A stretch of 64,000 bases of DNA, from assembly GCF_000420085.1 (NCBI RefSeq), contig NZ_ATUG01000002.1, forward strand, positions 1,550,001 through 1,614,000, written 5' to 3'. Position 1 is the first letter of the stretch. Each line of letters opens with the position of its first letter. Below, one piece after another: positions 17,360 to 27,730 of the stretch. The stretch is from Desulfospira joergensenii DSM 10085 (GTDB lineage: Bacteria; Desulfobacterota; Desulfobacteria; Desulfobacterales; Desulfobacteraceae). The position numbers and the translations under genes were made by a program. The notes under the pieces are model-generated. The model was not told the DNA's origin. It saw only the letters and a list, made by a program, of their open reading frames with translations, and made no database searches.

Positions 17360-19407
17360 GTCAAAAAAAAGAAGCTCCTGTAAAGAAGAACATCTCCTCC
17401 TATAGAAATATCGGAATCATGGCCCATATTGATGCGGGCAAGACCACGGTCACCGAAAGGATCCTCTACTACACAGGCAAGTCCCACAAGATCGGGGAGG
17501 TCCATGACGGAGAGGCGGTCATGGACTGGATGCAGGATGAGCAGGACCGGGGCATCACAATTACCTCGGCCGTAACCACCTGCCAATGGAATCAGTCCGT
17601 CATCCAGATCATCGATACCCCGGGCCACGTGGATTTTACCGTGGAAGTGGAACGGGCATTGCGGGTCCTGGACGGGGCCATCGGCGTATTCTGCGCCGTG
17701 GGCGGGGTGGAACCCCAGTCGGAAACCGTATGGCGCCAGGCAGACCGGTATGCCGTCCCCAGGATGGCCTTTATCAATAAAATGGACCGGACCGGGGCCG
17801 ACTTTTTCAAGGCCGTGGATTCCATCATCAAAAAGCTCGGGGCCAATCCCGTGATGATCCAGATCCCGGTGGGTGCCGAGGACAATTTCACCGGGGTCAT
17901 TGATCTGATCAACATGATGCAGATCCGATGGGACGATGAATCCCTGGGGGCGGAGTACACCCGATCCGAAATTGATGAGACACTCCTGGACAAGGCGTTG
18001 GAGTTTCGGGAAAAACTTCTGGAGGCAGTCTCGGAACTGGATGACGAGATCATGGAAAAATACCTTTCCGAGGAGGAGATCAGTTCCCAGGAACTTACGG
18101 CCGCCATCAGAAAGGCCACCATTGCCCGGAAAATGGTTCCGGTACTCTGCGGATCCGCCTTGAAAAACAAGGGAATCCAGCCCCTTTTGGACGCCATCGG
18201 ACTTTTTCTTCCCAGTCCCCTGGATGTCCCGCCGGTAAAGGGAATTCATCCTGAAACCGGTGAGGAGATGGAGTTTCTTCCCCGGAAAAACGATCCCCTG
18301 GCCGCCCTGATATTCAAGGTGTCCATGATTGAGGGCAGAAAGCTTTCCTTTGCCAGGATATATTCCGGGAAGCTTGTGGCCGGTTCCGAGGTATTCAATC
18401 CCCTTTTAAACAAAAAGGAAAAATTGTCCAGAATCCTGCTCATGCACGCCAATAAAAAGGAGAGGCTCCAGGAGGCTTCGGCCGGGGATATCATCGGCAT
18501 TGTGGGGCTCAAGGAATCAGGTACGGGGGAGACCCTGTGCTCCCAGGAACATCCCGTGTTTCTGGAAAAAATGGATGTCCAGGATCCGGTGATCTCCATT
18601 GCCATTGAGCCCAAAACCCATGCCGACCAGGAAAAATTGGACGATGTCCTGGAAAAGTTCACCATAGAGGACCCCACCCTGCGGTTTTCCAAGGACGAGG
18701 AAACCGGCCAGACCATCCTCTCGGGCATGGGAGAGCTTCATCTGGAGATCATCATTTCAAGGATGCTCAAGGAATTCAAAACCAACGTCAACGTGGGCAA
18801 TCCCCAGGTGGTCTACCGGGAGGTCATCACGGCCCCGGCCCGGGGACAGGCCGTGTTTGAAAGGGAGATTACGGGCAAATCCCATTTTGCCGAGGTCAGG
18901 ATCCGGCTGGAGCCCCTTGACAGGGGGGCAGGGGTCAGTTTTATTTCCAAGGCCCCCGGGGAAGATATCCCGGAACAATATATTCCCGCCGTTGAACAGG
19001 GAATCCGGGAAAGCCTGGAAGGGGGATTCTTAAAAGGATATCCCCTGGTCGACCTGGGCATTGTCCTGGAGGGGGGGCGGTTCGAAGAGGGATCCGGTTC
19101 GGAGCTGGCCTTTTCCGTGTGCGGTGCCATGGCATGTAAGAATGCTCTGGAATCCGCATCCATTGCCCTTCTTGAACCCATCATGGATGTCGAGGTCTTT
19201 GTGCCGGACGCCTATATGGGGGAGGCCATTTCAGATCTGAATTCCAGGGGGGGCAAGGTGGAGTCCATCAGTCCCAATGCCGATATCCAGGTCATCAAGG
19301 CCGTGGTTCCCCTGGCAAAGATGTTCGGCTATTCCACGGCCCTGCGGTCAGCCACCCAGGGCAGGGGCACCTTTACCATGCAGTTTTCCGCCTTTGACAG
19401 AGTGTAG
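17356..19407 (+). CDS. fusA: Translation elongation factor G
   Basis: 683 residues, five-domain EF-G. GTPase motifs: AHIDAGKTT (G1), RGITIT (G2), DTPGH (G3), NKMD (G4). Domain III-IV features include [10 protein letters not shown] and the C-terminal GRGTFTMQF. It catalyses ribosomal translocation or, in divergent copies, ribosome recycling. It is not beside rpsL/rpsG/tuf as the main fusA usually is but coupled to a GerM-domain gene, so it may be a second EF-G paralogue. Confidence 0.9.
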   Translation: MSQKKEAPVKKNISSYRNIGIMAHIDAGKTTVTERILYYTGKSHKIGEVHDGEAVMDWMQDEQDRGITITSAVTTCQWNQSVIQIIDTPGHVDFTVEVERALRVLDGAIGVFCAVGGVEPQSETVWRQADRYAVPRMAFINKMDRTGADFFKAVDSIIKKLGANPVMIQIPVGAEDNFTGVIDLINMMQIRWDDESLGAEYTRSEIDETLLDKALEFREKLLEAVSELDDEIMEKYLSEEEISSQELTAAIRKATIARKMVPVLCGSALKNKGIQPLLDAIGLFLPSPLDVPPVKGIHPETGEEMEFLPRKNDPLAALIFKVSMIEGRKLSFARIYSGKLVAGSEVFNPLLNKKEKLSRILLMHANKKERLQEASAGDIIGIVGLKESGTGETLCSQEHPVFLEKMDVQDPVISIAIEPKTHADQEKLDDVLEKFTIEDPTLRFSKDEETGQTILSGMGELHLEIIISRMLKEFKTNVNVGNPQVVYREVITAPARGQAVFEREITGKSHFAEVRIRLEPLDRGAGVSFISKAPGEDIPEQYIPAVEQGIRESLEGGFLKGYPLVDLGIVLEGGRFEEGSGSELAFSVCGAMACKNALESASIALLEPIMDVEVFVPDAYMGEAISDLNSRGGKVESISPNADIQVIKAVVPLAKMFGYSTALRSATQGRGTFTMQFSAFDRV

Positions 19408-19446
19408 GGAGGGATATCTTCCGGGCTTGTCCGTTCGGGCAGGGGT

Positions 19447-20847
19447 TTATCTTTTCCGGGATTCCGATGTCTTTTCCAGACGTTTTTCCGCCTCTTTTTT
19501 CAGTTTGGGATCCTCCAGGGTTTCCAGGGCCTTTTTCAGGTGGCGGGAGGCGTTCCTGCCGTCCTTTTCTTCGGAGTAAAAGATCCCGAGATAGTAATGG
19601 GAGAGGCCGTCCAGTTTTTTGGCGGCCATGATCTTTGCCATGTAATAGTAGGCCCTGGGAAAGGTTTCAGGCAGTTCTGCAATCACCCTTTCCAGGTTTT
19701 TCTCAGCGCCGGCTAGGTTCCCCGATTCAAGCTGGGCAACGGAGTAATAATATTTTGCCTGGAGCCCGATGACCGGGTCTTCCTGGACATCGGTCAGCAC
19801 ATCCATGGCCAGGCTGAATTTTCCGTCAATGATGTGGACCCGTCCCAGTTCCAGGAGGATCATGGGATCAAACAACCTTTGGGACAATGCCTTTTCAAGG
19901 TATTCAACGGCCTTCTCCCGGCGGTGTTTTCTAAGATATAAAAGTCCCATCCCGTAATTCATGGCCGGATTTTCCGGATTTTTTTCCAGTTTCAGCCCTA
20001 TTCGGGCAATGCTTTTATCCAGATCTTCGTACAGCCCGATGAGCCTGTACTTGACCATATCAAAATCATAGTCCGGGGTGCAGGCCTTGTGGGTCGGTGA
20101 CGGCTTGTAATCGGCAAGAAGAGAGGAAACATGGGCGATTCTTTTACCGGTTCCCGGATGGGTTTTAAAATAATCGGGAATTCCTTCGATTCCCTGGTAA
20201 TCGGATTCCCTGATTTTGATCAGGCTGGACAGCAGCCCCTTGGGGGAGTAGCAGGTTTTTTTCAGGAAAAGCAGGGCTTTCTGGTCTGCCTCGGTTTCAT
20301 TTTCCCGGGTATAGGCCAGCATGGCGGACTGTCCGGCGGCCATGGAACCGATGGATAGGGCCTGGACCGCTTCTCCCCCCCCTCCGGTGGCACCGACAAG
20401 GGCGCCGGCCAGGACACCGGCCATGGTGCCGATACTGACCAGTTTGGACCGGTCAACGGACTGGGAAACATGGCGGCTGACCGCATGGGCGATTTCATGG
20501 CCCATGATGCCGGCAAGTTCGTCTGTGCTGGAAAGGGCGGTGATCAGTCCCCGGTTAAAAAAGATATTGGCTGCCGGGCTGGCAAAGGCATTGAACCTGT
20601 TATCGTTGAGGATATAAAAAGAGTAATGAAAGGGCTGGGGCGGCAGGGTGGAAATGATATTTCCGCCCACCTCATTGATCATGTGATTGGCCACCGGGTC
20701 CTTGAGGATGACATTGCGCTCTTCTATCATCTTCATGAACTTTTCGGCCAGTTTCATCTCGTCGGGGATGGAGATGGCCGAAGCAGCGGCCGGGGCAAGG
20801 ATAAACAGGAATGCGAACAGGGTCAGAAAAAAACGTTGGGGCCTCAT
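19447..20847 (-). CDS. M48 family metalloprotease with TPR repeats (BepA/YfgC-like)
   Basis: 466 residues from ATG 20847 (GAGG seven bases upstream; the frame is open to 20910). Signal peptide at residues 1-24. Zinc site HEIAHAVSRH near residue 114 with the third ligand in NETEADQKAL near 183. From about residue 270 the protein is TPR-like helices (NPAMNYGMGLLYLRK, LLELGRVHI, YYSVAQLESGNLAGAEKNLE, YYMAKI). This is the BepA layout of periplasmic chaperone-proteases that maintain outer-membrane assembly. Confidence 0.88.
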   Translation of the reverse strand: MRPQRFFLTLFAFLFILAPAAASAISIPDEMKLAEKFMKMIEERNVILKDPVANHMINEVGGNIISTLPPQPFHYSFYILNDNRFNAFASPAANIFFNRGLITALSSTDELAGIMGHEIAHAVSRHVSQSVDRSKLVSIGTMAGVLAGALVGATGGGGEAVQALSIGSMAAGQSAMLAYTRENETEADQKALLFLKKTCYSPKGLLSSLIKIRESDYQGIEGIPDYFKTHPGTGKRIAHVSSLLADYKPSPTHKACTPDYDFDMVKYRLIGLYEDLDKSIARIGLKLEKNPENPAMNYGMGLLYLRKHRREKAVEYLEKALSQRLFDPMILLELGRVHIIDGKFSLAMDVLTDVQEDPVIGLQAKYYYSVAQLESGNLAGAEKNLERVIAELPETFPRAYYYMAKIMAAKKLDGLSHYYLGIFYSEEKDGRNASRHLKKALETLEDPKLKKEAEKRLEKTSESRKR

Positions 20848-20869
20848 TGGATATCCTCGGGCGTTGAAT

Positions 20870-21436
20870 CTAAATATGAATAAATTCCGTGTGTTCCATG
20901 GCAATCTCAATGCGGAAGCTGTAGTTGCCTATTTTCATGGAAAGCCGTCTGTTTTCTGCGTAGTGGGCGTCAATGACCAGGGTAATGGCCGAGTTAAGGG
21001 TCAGGGCCTTGGGCTGGCCGAAACTGGCATTTAGTTCGAATTTTTCTTCCACATCCTTGATGAGCTGGCCCATGAGCTGGTTGGAGATCTCGCCGATGGA
21101 GTCCGTGACTTCAGGGGAGGTAATGCTCGTCCCCAGCTCATCTTCGGGCATACCCATGGCGGTCATATAGCTTTTATAGATGGCAAAGGCGGCATCAGCG
21201 GAAAAATTGAGGATCACCAGTCCTGAGTAATCCCCCTCAAACTGAACAAAACAGGTCAGGTCAGGCCTCATGGCGACCTTGGGGATGGCCTGGATGGTGG
21301 ATGAATATGTGATTTCCTGAAGGGTACTGGTTTCAAGGGTTTTCTGGGCGGTACGAAGAAATATCTTGGAAATTTCATCAATGGAGATGATTAAGGGTCT
21401 GTCTGAAGCGATATTGGATGACGGGGTGCTTGCCAT
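20870..21436 (-). CDS. CheX-like / DUF3334-type protein
   Basis: 188 residues, cytoplasmic. The central part has the CheX/CheC-type pattern: GDYSGLVILNFSADAAFAIYKSYMTAM followed by SIGEISNQLMGQLIKDVEEKF, where E-x-x-N is the usual CheC/CheX phosphatase signature. No other chemotaxis gene is nearby. It lies 22 bp before the BepA-like gene on the same strand and may be co-transcribed. Role as a phosphatase is inferred from the motif. Confidence 0.6.
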   Translation of the reverse strand: MASTPSSNIASDRPLIISIDEISKIFLRTAQKTLETSTLQEITYSSTIQAIPKVAMRPDLTCFVQFEGDYSGLVILNFSADAAFAIYKSYMTAMGMPEDELGTSITSPEVTDSIGEISNQLMGQLIKDVEEKFELNASFGQPKALTLNSAITLVIDAHYAENRRLSMKIGNYSFRIEIAMEHTEFIHI

Positions 21437-21611
21437 GGAAACTCCTTAGGTGTTGACACGGAAAAGCTGACTTGGCAGGTCGACTGTTTTCCTTTATCGG
21501 TTGATTCATCTTTGCCTGTCTGCCGCTGTCGGTCAGGGCAGGTGGACTGGATATGATTTCCCCCTATTTATCAATGAATTCGGGCCAAAAGTCAAAGAAA
21601 AACTTCCCGGA

Positions 21612-22532
21612 TCACCTTTCTCCCCGCTTATAGGGCGCCGCCAGCATGGCCGGAGCATTCAGTTTCCTGGGGTCCCTGAAGCTGATCACCAGAAGAATGA
21701 GCAGGGTGGCGATATAGGGGAGCATGGACAAAAAATTGGGAGATATCCCCAGGGGCTGCATGAGGTACTGGGCCACGAAGATGCCCCCGAACAGAAAGGA
21801 AGCCCAGATGGCCCGGCCCGGGTTCCAAAGGGCAAAAATGGTCAGGGCAATGGCGATCCATCCCCGGCCCGCAGTCATGCCCTCGATCCAGGATTTTGAA
21901 TAGGAGATGGAGAGATGGGCCCCGGCAAGGGCTGAAAACCCCCCGCCGATGAGCACGGACAGATACCGGATGGCAAAGATATTGACACCCTGGGTTTCCG
22001 TGGCCCTGGGGTTTTCTCCCGTGGACCTGACCTGGATGCCCAGCCGGGTCCGTTCCAGGAAAAACCAGGAGACCAGGGCCAGTACAATGGCCAGGTAGAA
22101 AAACGGGCTCTGGCTGAACAGGATCTTTCCCGCATAGGGGATATCCGAGAGAAGAGGAATGGAAATATCGTTCATTTTAACGGTCAGGGGTTTTCCCACA
22201 TAGGGCTTGCCCAGCATGCCGGACAGCCCCAGCCCCAGCATGGTCAGGGCCAGACCCGATACCACCTGGTTGGCCTGGAGGGTGATGGAGGCAAAGGCAT
22301 GGATCACGGAGATGGCCATGCCCGCGGCAAGGGCTGCCAATACCCCCAGCCAAGGGCTTCCTGTGGTCATGGTGGTGACAAATGCAACAAGGGCTCCAAT
22401 GGCCATGACGCCCTCCACCCCCAGGTTGAGGATGCCGCTTCGTTCACAGATCACCTCCCCTGTTGTGGCCAGAAGAAGGGGGGTTCCCGCAATCATGGTT
22501 CGCTGCAGGGTGGATATAATCATGTCTTCCAT
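21612..22532 (-). CDS. BMP-type nucleoside ABC transporter permease (NupQ-like)
   Basis: 306 residues with 8-10 membrane helices. The family signature GEVICERSGILNLGVEGVMAIGA is near residue 25, and GLALTMLGLGLSGMLG follows. Last gene of the ABC operon (binding protein, ATPase, permease, permease). It forms the membrane channel with the other permease. Confidence 0.88.
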   Translation of the reverse strand: MEDMIISTLQRTMIAGTPLLLATTGEVICERSGILNLGVEGVMAIGALVAFVTTMTTGSPWLGVLAALAAGMAISVIHAFASITLQANQVVSGLALTMLGLGLSGMLGKPYVGKPLTVKMNDISIPLLSDIPYAGKILFSQSPFFYLAIVLALVSWFFLERTRLGIQVRSTGENPRATETQGVNIFAIRYLSVLIGGGFSALAGAHLSISYSKSWIEGMTAGRGWIAIALTIFALWNPGRAIWASFLFGGIFVAQYLMQPLGISPNFLSMLPYIATLLILLVISFRDPRKLNAPAMLAAPYKRGER

Positions 22533-22542
22533 AGTCTGCTTC

Positions 22543-23622
22543 CTAATTTTTAGAAAAACGGATGCTGATCTTGTTGTTGAGAAAATACTCCCCCATGATC
22601 AGAAAAAACAGAATGATGCCGTTGACAATCTCCACGGTTGCCGCAGGCAGTCCCAGGGAGATCTGGATGGCGTCGCCCCCCACCAGGATGCCGGCAAAGA
22701 AGATCCCGGAACCAATGGCGTAAAGGGGGTTGAGCTTGGCCAGCCAGGCCACGATAATGGCCGTGAATCCGTACCCTGAAGAGACCGATGCCGGGTGTCC
22801 CAGGTATTGGTGGATCCCGGCCACCTCACCTGTGCCGGCAAACCCGGCCAGTCCCCCGGAAACGGCCATGAGAATGAGGCTGGTTTTCATGAAGTTGATT
22901 CCGGCATATTTGCCGGCATCTGGATTCTCTCCCACCACCCGGGCCTCGTAGCCGAACCGGGTTTTGTAGATGAGCACCCAGAGAACCAGGGCGGACAGGA
23001 TGGCCAGGGCCAGGGTTGCATAGTGAATCCTGGATCCGGGGATCACCCCCAGAATGGCCGAATCGGGCAGGTTGTCGGTGCCCGGGAACCCGAACCGGGT
23101 CTTGCCCTTCCAGGGGCCCACGATGAGCATGGTCATGATTTCCGCACAGATATAGTTGAGCATCAGGGTGGAGATCACCTCATTGATGGCATACCGGATC
23201 TTTAAAAAAGCGGGAATGATTCCCCAGAGGGCTCCCCCGACAAACCCGGCCGCGAACATGAGAGGGATAATGGCGTAAGAGGGCAGGGCTTCTCCAAAGG
23301 TCAGCCCGGTCCAGGTGGAGAGCATGGCGCCGGCCAGGAGCTGGCCTTCGGCTCCGATGTTCCAGAATTTGGCCCGAAAGGCCAGGGTAAGCCCGGTGCC
23401 GATGAGGATCAGGGGGATGGCCTTGGTGATGGTCTCCTTGAACCCGTAGGCCGATCCAAAGGATCCCATGAAGATCTCCTTGATGGCGAAGACCGGGTTG
23501 ACCCCGGCTGCCAGAAAGATCATGCTGATGACCAGGACCCCGGCCGTGAGACTTGCCACATTGGTCAGCAGGGACCTTATGCCCGTGATGTTGTACCGGT
23601 CGCTGGTATGGATTTTTATCAT
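22543..23622 (-). CDS. BMP-type nucleoside ABC transporter permease (NupP-like)
   Basis: 359 residues, about 9 helices. AFRAKFWNIGAEGQLLAGA near residue 82 is the coupling-helix signature of this permease family. The ATG overlaps the stop of the ATPase gene by 4 bp. Pairs with the permease at 21612-22532. Confidence 0.88.
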   Translation of the reverse strand: MIKIHTSDRYNITGIRSLLTNVASLTAGVLVISMIFLAAGVNPVFAIKEIFMGSFGSAYGFKETITKAIPLILIGTGLTLAFRAKFWNIGAEGQLLAGAMLSTWTGLTFGEALPSYAIIPLMFAAGFVGGALWGIIPAFLKIRYAINEVISTLMLNYICAEIMTMLIVGPWKGKTRFGFPGTDNLPDSAILGVIPGSRIHYATLALAILSALVLWVLIYKTRFGYEARVVGENPDAGKYAGINFMKTSLILMAVSGGLAGFAGTGEVAGIHQYLGHPASVSSGYGFTAIIVAWLAKLNPLYAIGSGIFFAGILVGGDAIQISLGLPAATVEIVNGIILFFLIMGEYFLNNKISIRFSKN

Positions 23623-25154
23623 GATGCCCTGTCTTTTGGTTCAAGTCTTTTGGAACCGGCCATCATCAGGCCGATGTCACAGAGTCCCGGGTCATCGGAA
23701 TTGAGGATGCCCATGAATTCCCCGTCAAAGATTACCGCCACCCGGTCGCACAGCTCAAATATCTCCTCAAGGTCCTCGGAAAACAAAAGCACGGTGGACC
23801 CTTTTTTCCTCAACTCCAGAAGATGCTGCCGTAAGAATTCCGTGGCCCCCACATCCAGGCCGTAGGTGGGGTGGGAGGCCACCAGGAGCTGGGGCTGTTC
23901 ACTGATCTCCCGGCCCAGGATCAGTTTCTGGATATTGCCCCCTGAAAGATTCCGGATCTGATTGTCAATGGAGTGGGTGGATACCTTGAAATCACGGATA
24001 ATGGTTTTGGCGTGATTTTTTACCTGGCCGTATTTCAGGAAGTAGCGTCGGGAAAATTTTTTGAGATGATGCTGTTTTAAAATGGCGTTGTCATAGAGAA
24101 ACAGCCCCGGGGCGATACCGAACCGGATCCTTTCCTCGGGCACGTGGGAGACCCCGTTGTCATAGATCTTCCGGGGGGATAGATTGGTGATCTCCCTGCC
24201 CCGGACATGAACTTTTCCGGAATCGATCTTCCGGATTCCCGTGATGGCCTCGGCCAGTTCCCTCTGGCCGTTTCCGGCCACCCCGGCAATGCCGAAGATC
24301 TCATTTTCATATAGATCAAAACTCACCCCCCGGACCGCGGGCATTCCCTTGTCTCCGGTCACATGGATATTGTCCACATTAAGGACCTGACCTCCCGGAG
24401 CCAGCTTCTCCCGGGAGATGTTGAACACCACATCCCGGCCCACCATCATCCTTGCCAGGGATTTTTTATCCGTGTCCCGGGTATGGGCATGGCCCACGAT
24501 CTCTCCCTTCCGGAGCACGGTCACCCGGTCACAGATGTCCATGATCTCATCCAGCTTGTGGGAGATGAAGATGATCATATGGCCCTGGGCCTTCATCTTC
24601 CTTAAAATATCTATCAGTTCTTTGATTTCCTGGGGGGTCAGGACCGAGGTGGGCTCGTCCAGGATGAGAAGATCGGCCCCGTTCAAAAGGGCCTTGATGA
24701 TTTCTATGCGCTGCTGCTCCCCGGCGGAGAGCTGCCAGACCTTCTGGTTCAGATCCACCTTGAAATCAAATTGCCGGGAAAATTCCTTTACCCGCTCCCG
24801 GATCTTGATCTTTGGGAAAAAAAACGGGGTGTCCTTGTACCCCAGGGCAATGTTTTCAATGACCGAATGGTTCTGGATGAGCATAAAATGCTGGTGGACC
24901 ATGCCGATGCCGTGGCGGATGGATTCCATGGGGCTTTTGATGTTGATGGGCCTGCCGTTGATTTCAATGGAGCCTGCCTCGGGCTGGTAAAGTCCGTATA
25001 GGATATTCATCAACGTGGTCTTTCCGGCCCCGTTTTCTCCCAAAAGCCCCAGGATCTCCCCGGACTCCACGTGGAGGTTGATGTCCCGGTTGGCATGAAT
25101 GCCGTGAAATGACTTGGATATCCCCTTCATTTCAAGGCGTTGTATTTTTTTCAT
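23619..25154 (-). CDS. BMP-type nucleoside ABC transporter ATPase (NupO-like), two ABC domains
   Basis: 511 residues with two ABC cassettes. The first has Walker A GENGAGKTT, signature LSAGEQQR and Walker B LLILDEPTSVL. The second has the degenerate GVAGNGQRE in place of Walker A and signature LSGGNIQK, as usual in this sugar/nucleoside family. Powers uptake through the two permeases that follow. Confidence 0.92.
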   Translation of the reverse strand: MKKIQRLEMKGISKSFHGIHANRDINLHVESGEILGLLGENGAGKTTLMNILYGLYQPEAGSIEINGRPINIKSPMESIRHGIGMVHQHFMLIQNHSVIENIALGYKDTPFFFPKIKIRERVKEFSRQFDFKVDLNQKVWQLSAGEQQRIEIIKALLNGADLLILDEPTSVLTPQEIKELIDILRKMKAQGHMIIFISHKLDEIMDICDRVTVLRKGEIVGHAHTRDTDKKSLARMMVGRDVVFNISREKLAPGGQVLNVDNIHVTGDKGMPAVRGVSFDLYENEIFGIAGVAGNGQRELAEAITGIRKIDSGKVHVRGREITNLSPRKIYDNGVSHVPEERIRFGIAPGLFLYDNAILKQHHLKKFSRRYFLKYGQVKNHAKTIIRDFKVSTHSIDNQIRNLSGGNIQKLILGREISEQPQLLVASHPTYGLDVGATEFLRQHLLELRKKGSTVLLFSEDLEEIFELCDRVAVIFDGEFMGILNSDDPGLCDIGLMMAGSKRLEPKDRAS

Positions 25155-25213
25155 AAGGAAGCTGAAAGTCTAAAGTCGAAAGTCAAAAGCCGATACCGCC
25201 GGCAGAATAATTT

Positions 25214-25271
25214 AAAAAAAGCGGGATCCGCCTTCAAAGGAACCCCGTGATATGGGAAACCGCTTTTTTTT
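25214..25271. terminator. Bidirectional terminator-like hairpin
   Basis: AAAAAAAGCGG at 25214-25224 pairs with CCGCTTTTTTTT at 25260-25271, with further pairing inside. U tracts result in both directions. It lies between the binding-protein gene and the ATPase gene, so it may attenuate transporter expression relative to the binding protein. Confidence 0.6.
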
Positions 25272-25301
25272 ATGATTATATCCAAAAGCATAGGATTTCA
25301 G

Positions 25302-25329
25302 ACATGGCCGGGAAAATTCCCGGCCATGT
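25302..25329. other. Long dyad hairpin after the binding-protein gene
   Basis: ACATGGCCGGGAA and TTCCCGGCCATGT face each other around two A residues, 17 bp after the binding-protein stop. It has no U tract, so it looks like an mRNA-stabilising hairpin protecting the abundant binding-protein message. Confidence 0.55.
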
Positions 25330-25346
25330 GATCGTGGCTCAAACAT

Positions 25347-26507
25347 CTATTGGGGAATGGAGCCTTCTACGTTGTCCACGTAGTACATAATGCTCAAAAG
25401 ATCGCCCTTGGAGGCCTTTTCCCCGGCCTTGATCTGAAGCTTTCCTTTGTTGTCCTTGATGGGGCCGGTATAAGGATCAAACACGTCTACCCCCTGCTTC
25501 ATCTGCTCATACCGTTTCATGACCAGATCATAGGCGGAGATCTTGCCGAATTCCCGGGTATCCACCATGGCCTGTTTCAGCTCGGGAATAAACTTGGGAT
25601 TGATCATGTCGGCGTGGCTGCCGCCCAGAAGAGCCGCCTTTTCCTTGGCCAGCCACCACATGTCCTCGTTGGTCCATTTGCCGTTGTGGATGTCTTCCAG
25701 GATCTTTACATACATGCCGCCCCAGTTCATGATCTGGCCTGAAACAACGGAATCCTTTCCATAGGACTGCATGGGGGAATAATGGCTGTAGGTATAGATC
25801 ATGTCTCCTTTTTCCGCATGATCCTGGCCCACTTCGATAACGGCCGGGGTGTCTTCGGTAAAGGCAAGGTTGTCACACCCTTCGGAGATGAGGGCTTCGG
25901 CCGCTTCTTTGGCCTTGTCCGGACCGACCCATGCGTAGATCCATTTGACATGGACTTTGGCTTTCGGGTTGACCGCCTTGATTCCCAAGGCATAGGCATT
26001 GATATGGCGGATCAGCTCGGGAATGGGAAAAGCGGCCACATAACCGATCTTATCGGTCTTTGTCAGGGCTCCGGCCATGATTCCGTTGAGGTAGTACATC
26101 TGGTAAAGATCACCGAAATAGGTGCCCACGTTTTTTGATCTTTTAAACCCGGAGCAATGCATGAAGATCTTGTCCGGATACCTTTTTCCCGCCTTTACAG
26201 TGTCGTCCATATAGCCGAAGCTGGTGGTAAAGACCACATCGCATTTCTGCTGCTGGACCAGGCGGTCAATGATCCTGGCGCTGTCGGATTCTGCAACGGA
26301 TTCAACGATAACGGTTTCAAGCCAGGGCAGCTGGCTTTCGGCATATTTCTTTCCCTGATCATGGGCATAGGTAAAACCGTAATCGCCCGCAGGTCCGACG
26401 TAAATAAAACCGGCTTTTAGTTTTTTATCCTCTTTTGCAACGGCATTTGCTGAGAAGCCCAGAAAAAATACCGAGCAGATTAAGACGAGAAGGGTCCATT
26501 TTTTCAT
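25347..26507 (-). CDS. BMP family ABC transporter substrate-binding protein (nucleoside)
   Basis: 386 residues from ATG 26507, which begins MKKWTLLVLICSVFFLG, a clear signal peptide ending near AVAKED; the frame upstream to 26555 is not conserved. BMP-family features: AGFIYVGPAGDYGFTYAHDQG, FTTSFGYMDDTVKAGKRYPD, and CDNLAFTEDTPAVIEVGQ. Homologues (Med/BmpA/PnrA) bind purine nucleosides in the periplasm. First gene of the four-gene operon; followed by a hairpin and a terminator-like stem that could set stoichiometry. Confidence 0.9.
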   Translation of the reverse strand: MKKWTLLVLICSVFFLGFSANAVAKEDKKLKAGFIYVGPAGDYGFTYAHDQGKKYAESQLPWLETVIVESVAESDSARIIDRLVQQQKCDVVFTTSFGYMDDTVKAGKRYPDKIFMHCSGFKRSKNVGTYFGDLYQMYYLNGIMAGALTKTDKIGYVAAFPIPELIRHINAYALGIKAVNPKAKVHVKWIYAWVGPDKAKEAAEALISEGCDNLAFTEDTPAVIEVGQDHAEKGDMIYTYSHYSPMQSYGKDSVVSGQIMNWGGMYVKILEDIHNGKWTNEDMWWLAKEKAALLGGSHADMINPKFIPELKQAMVDTREFGKISAYDLVMKRYEQMKQGVDVFDPYTGPIKDNKGKLQIKAGEKASKGDLLSIMYYVDNVEGSIPQ

Positions 26508-26760
26508 CCCTTGTTTCTCCTTTTGATTTTCGGGGTTAAAATATCCGGGGATCATACGATATTTACCTGTTTCCAGTCAAGATTATCCTCGGCCCTGAAC
26601 GGAAAATAAAAGGGGGGATTTCAGAAACAGGGGAGATAAAAGGTTGACCCGTTTGATAGGGCCCCATTCTCTGGACGGCTATTTTTTTATCGACAGATGA
26701 ATTAAAATATGATTGTATTAAAAATTTCACCAAATGAGCTAAAGATTCTTCAGAGGACCC

Positions 26761-27210
26761 ATGTCGAATTTAACAGATATTTTAAGACGTTCAGATGTTT
26801 TTAAGAGCCTGGACGACCCGGACATTGAAAGGCTGAGCCTGCTGTTTGACTCCCGGGAACTGCACACCGGGGACGTGCTGACCAGTGAGGGAGATCCGGC
26901 CCAGTATTTTTTCCTTCTGGAAAAGGGGACCCTTCTTCTGGCATATGAAGATGAAAAGGCGGTTGTCTTAAAGGATTGCGGGGATTTTGCCGGAATGGAG
27001 CTTTTATCTGCCAAGGGGATCTGCAAGGCCACGGCCACGGTTCTGGAACCGGGCCGGGCCCATGCCGTTTCCAGGGAAGAATTTCTGGCGTTTATCCAGG
27101 AAGACACGCCCGGGGCAGCTTCTGCCATGGCATCCTGGCAGGAGGTTCTGGACGGGATCGGTGATTTTGTCAAAAACCGGGAAAAGGATAATGTCCCCAT
27201 CAGTTTCTAG
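26761..27210 (+). CDS. Cyclic-nucleotide-binding domain protein
   Basis: 149 residues, a single cNMP-binding beta-roll: FKSLDDPDIERLSLLF, the turn GDVLTSEGDPAQYFFLLEKG, then GMELLSAKGICKATATVLEPGRAHAVSREEF. There is no DNA-binding domain after it, so it is a stand-alone sensor. The phosphate-binding cassette lacks the canonical RPRTA, so nucleotide binding is uncertain. It precedes OadG and OadB by 18 bp and may form an operon with them. Confidence 0.75.
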   Translation: MSNLTDILRRSDVFKSLDDPDIERLSLLFDSRELHTGDVLTSEGDPAQYFFLLEKGTLLLAYEDEKAVVLKDCGDFAGMELLSAKGICKATATVLEPGRAHAVSREEFLAFIQEDTPGAASAMASWQEVLDGIGDFVKNREKDNVPISF

Positions 27211-27228
27211 CAGGGAGGAGATAGAGTC

Positions 27229-27669
27229 GTGTACGGATTAGAAGCCATCAACGCCAATAACGGATGGGCTATTTCAGTGGTGGGAATTACCATCGTGTTT
27301 TCCGGTCTTGTCATGCTTTCCCTGGTGATTTCCCAGCTTCACAAGCTTATTGCCCTTTATGAGCACCCTGAAAAATTAAAAAAGATCTTCACCCGGGCCG
27401 GGACCAAGGAAAAGGCCGCCCAGAGCCAAGAGGAGACCATCCCTCTCGATCTGACCCCGGGGCAAAAGGAGATCTTCAGGCAGTTTGCCCTCCTGGTCCG
27501 AACCATGGAGGATCATTTTTCCCTTTCCCGGCTTCTTTTTCTTGCCCAGATCAGCGGGTTGAAAGATCCCCATTCCAACCTGAATCTCCTGCTCAAGTCC
27601 GGGATCATTTTTGCGGATAAAAAAGGATTGTTCTGCTGGAACCAGGATCTGTTTGACCAGAGCCTTTAG
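27229..27669 (+). CDS. OadG-like gamma subunit of a sodium-pumping decarboxylase
   Basis: 146 residues from GTG 27229 behind GGGAGGAG. One N-terminal membrane helix (AISVVGITIVFSGLVMLSLVI) is typical of OadG, then a charged linker. The C-terminal 70 residues are unlike the short proline-rich OadG tail and resemble a small winged or helical module. Gamma subunits anchor the alpha subunit to beta. Confidence 0.7.
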   Translation: MYGLEAINANNGWAISVVGITIVFSGLVMLSLVISQLHKLIALYEHPEKLKKIFTRAGTKEKAAQSQEETIPLDLTPGQKEIFRQFALLVRTMEDHFSLSRLLFLAQISGLKDPHSNLNLLLKSGIIFADKKGLFCWNQDLFDQSL

Positions 27670-27730
27670 ATTCCGGCCCCAGGGCCGTTCAGACCAGACT
27701 GTTTAGATCAGACCTGAAAAGAGGAATACA

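Noticed and set aside
17215..18249. 344-codon minus-strand frame opposite EF-G
   Set aside because: EF-G GTPase motifs on the plus strand explain this DNA; the reverse frame has no features of its own.
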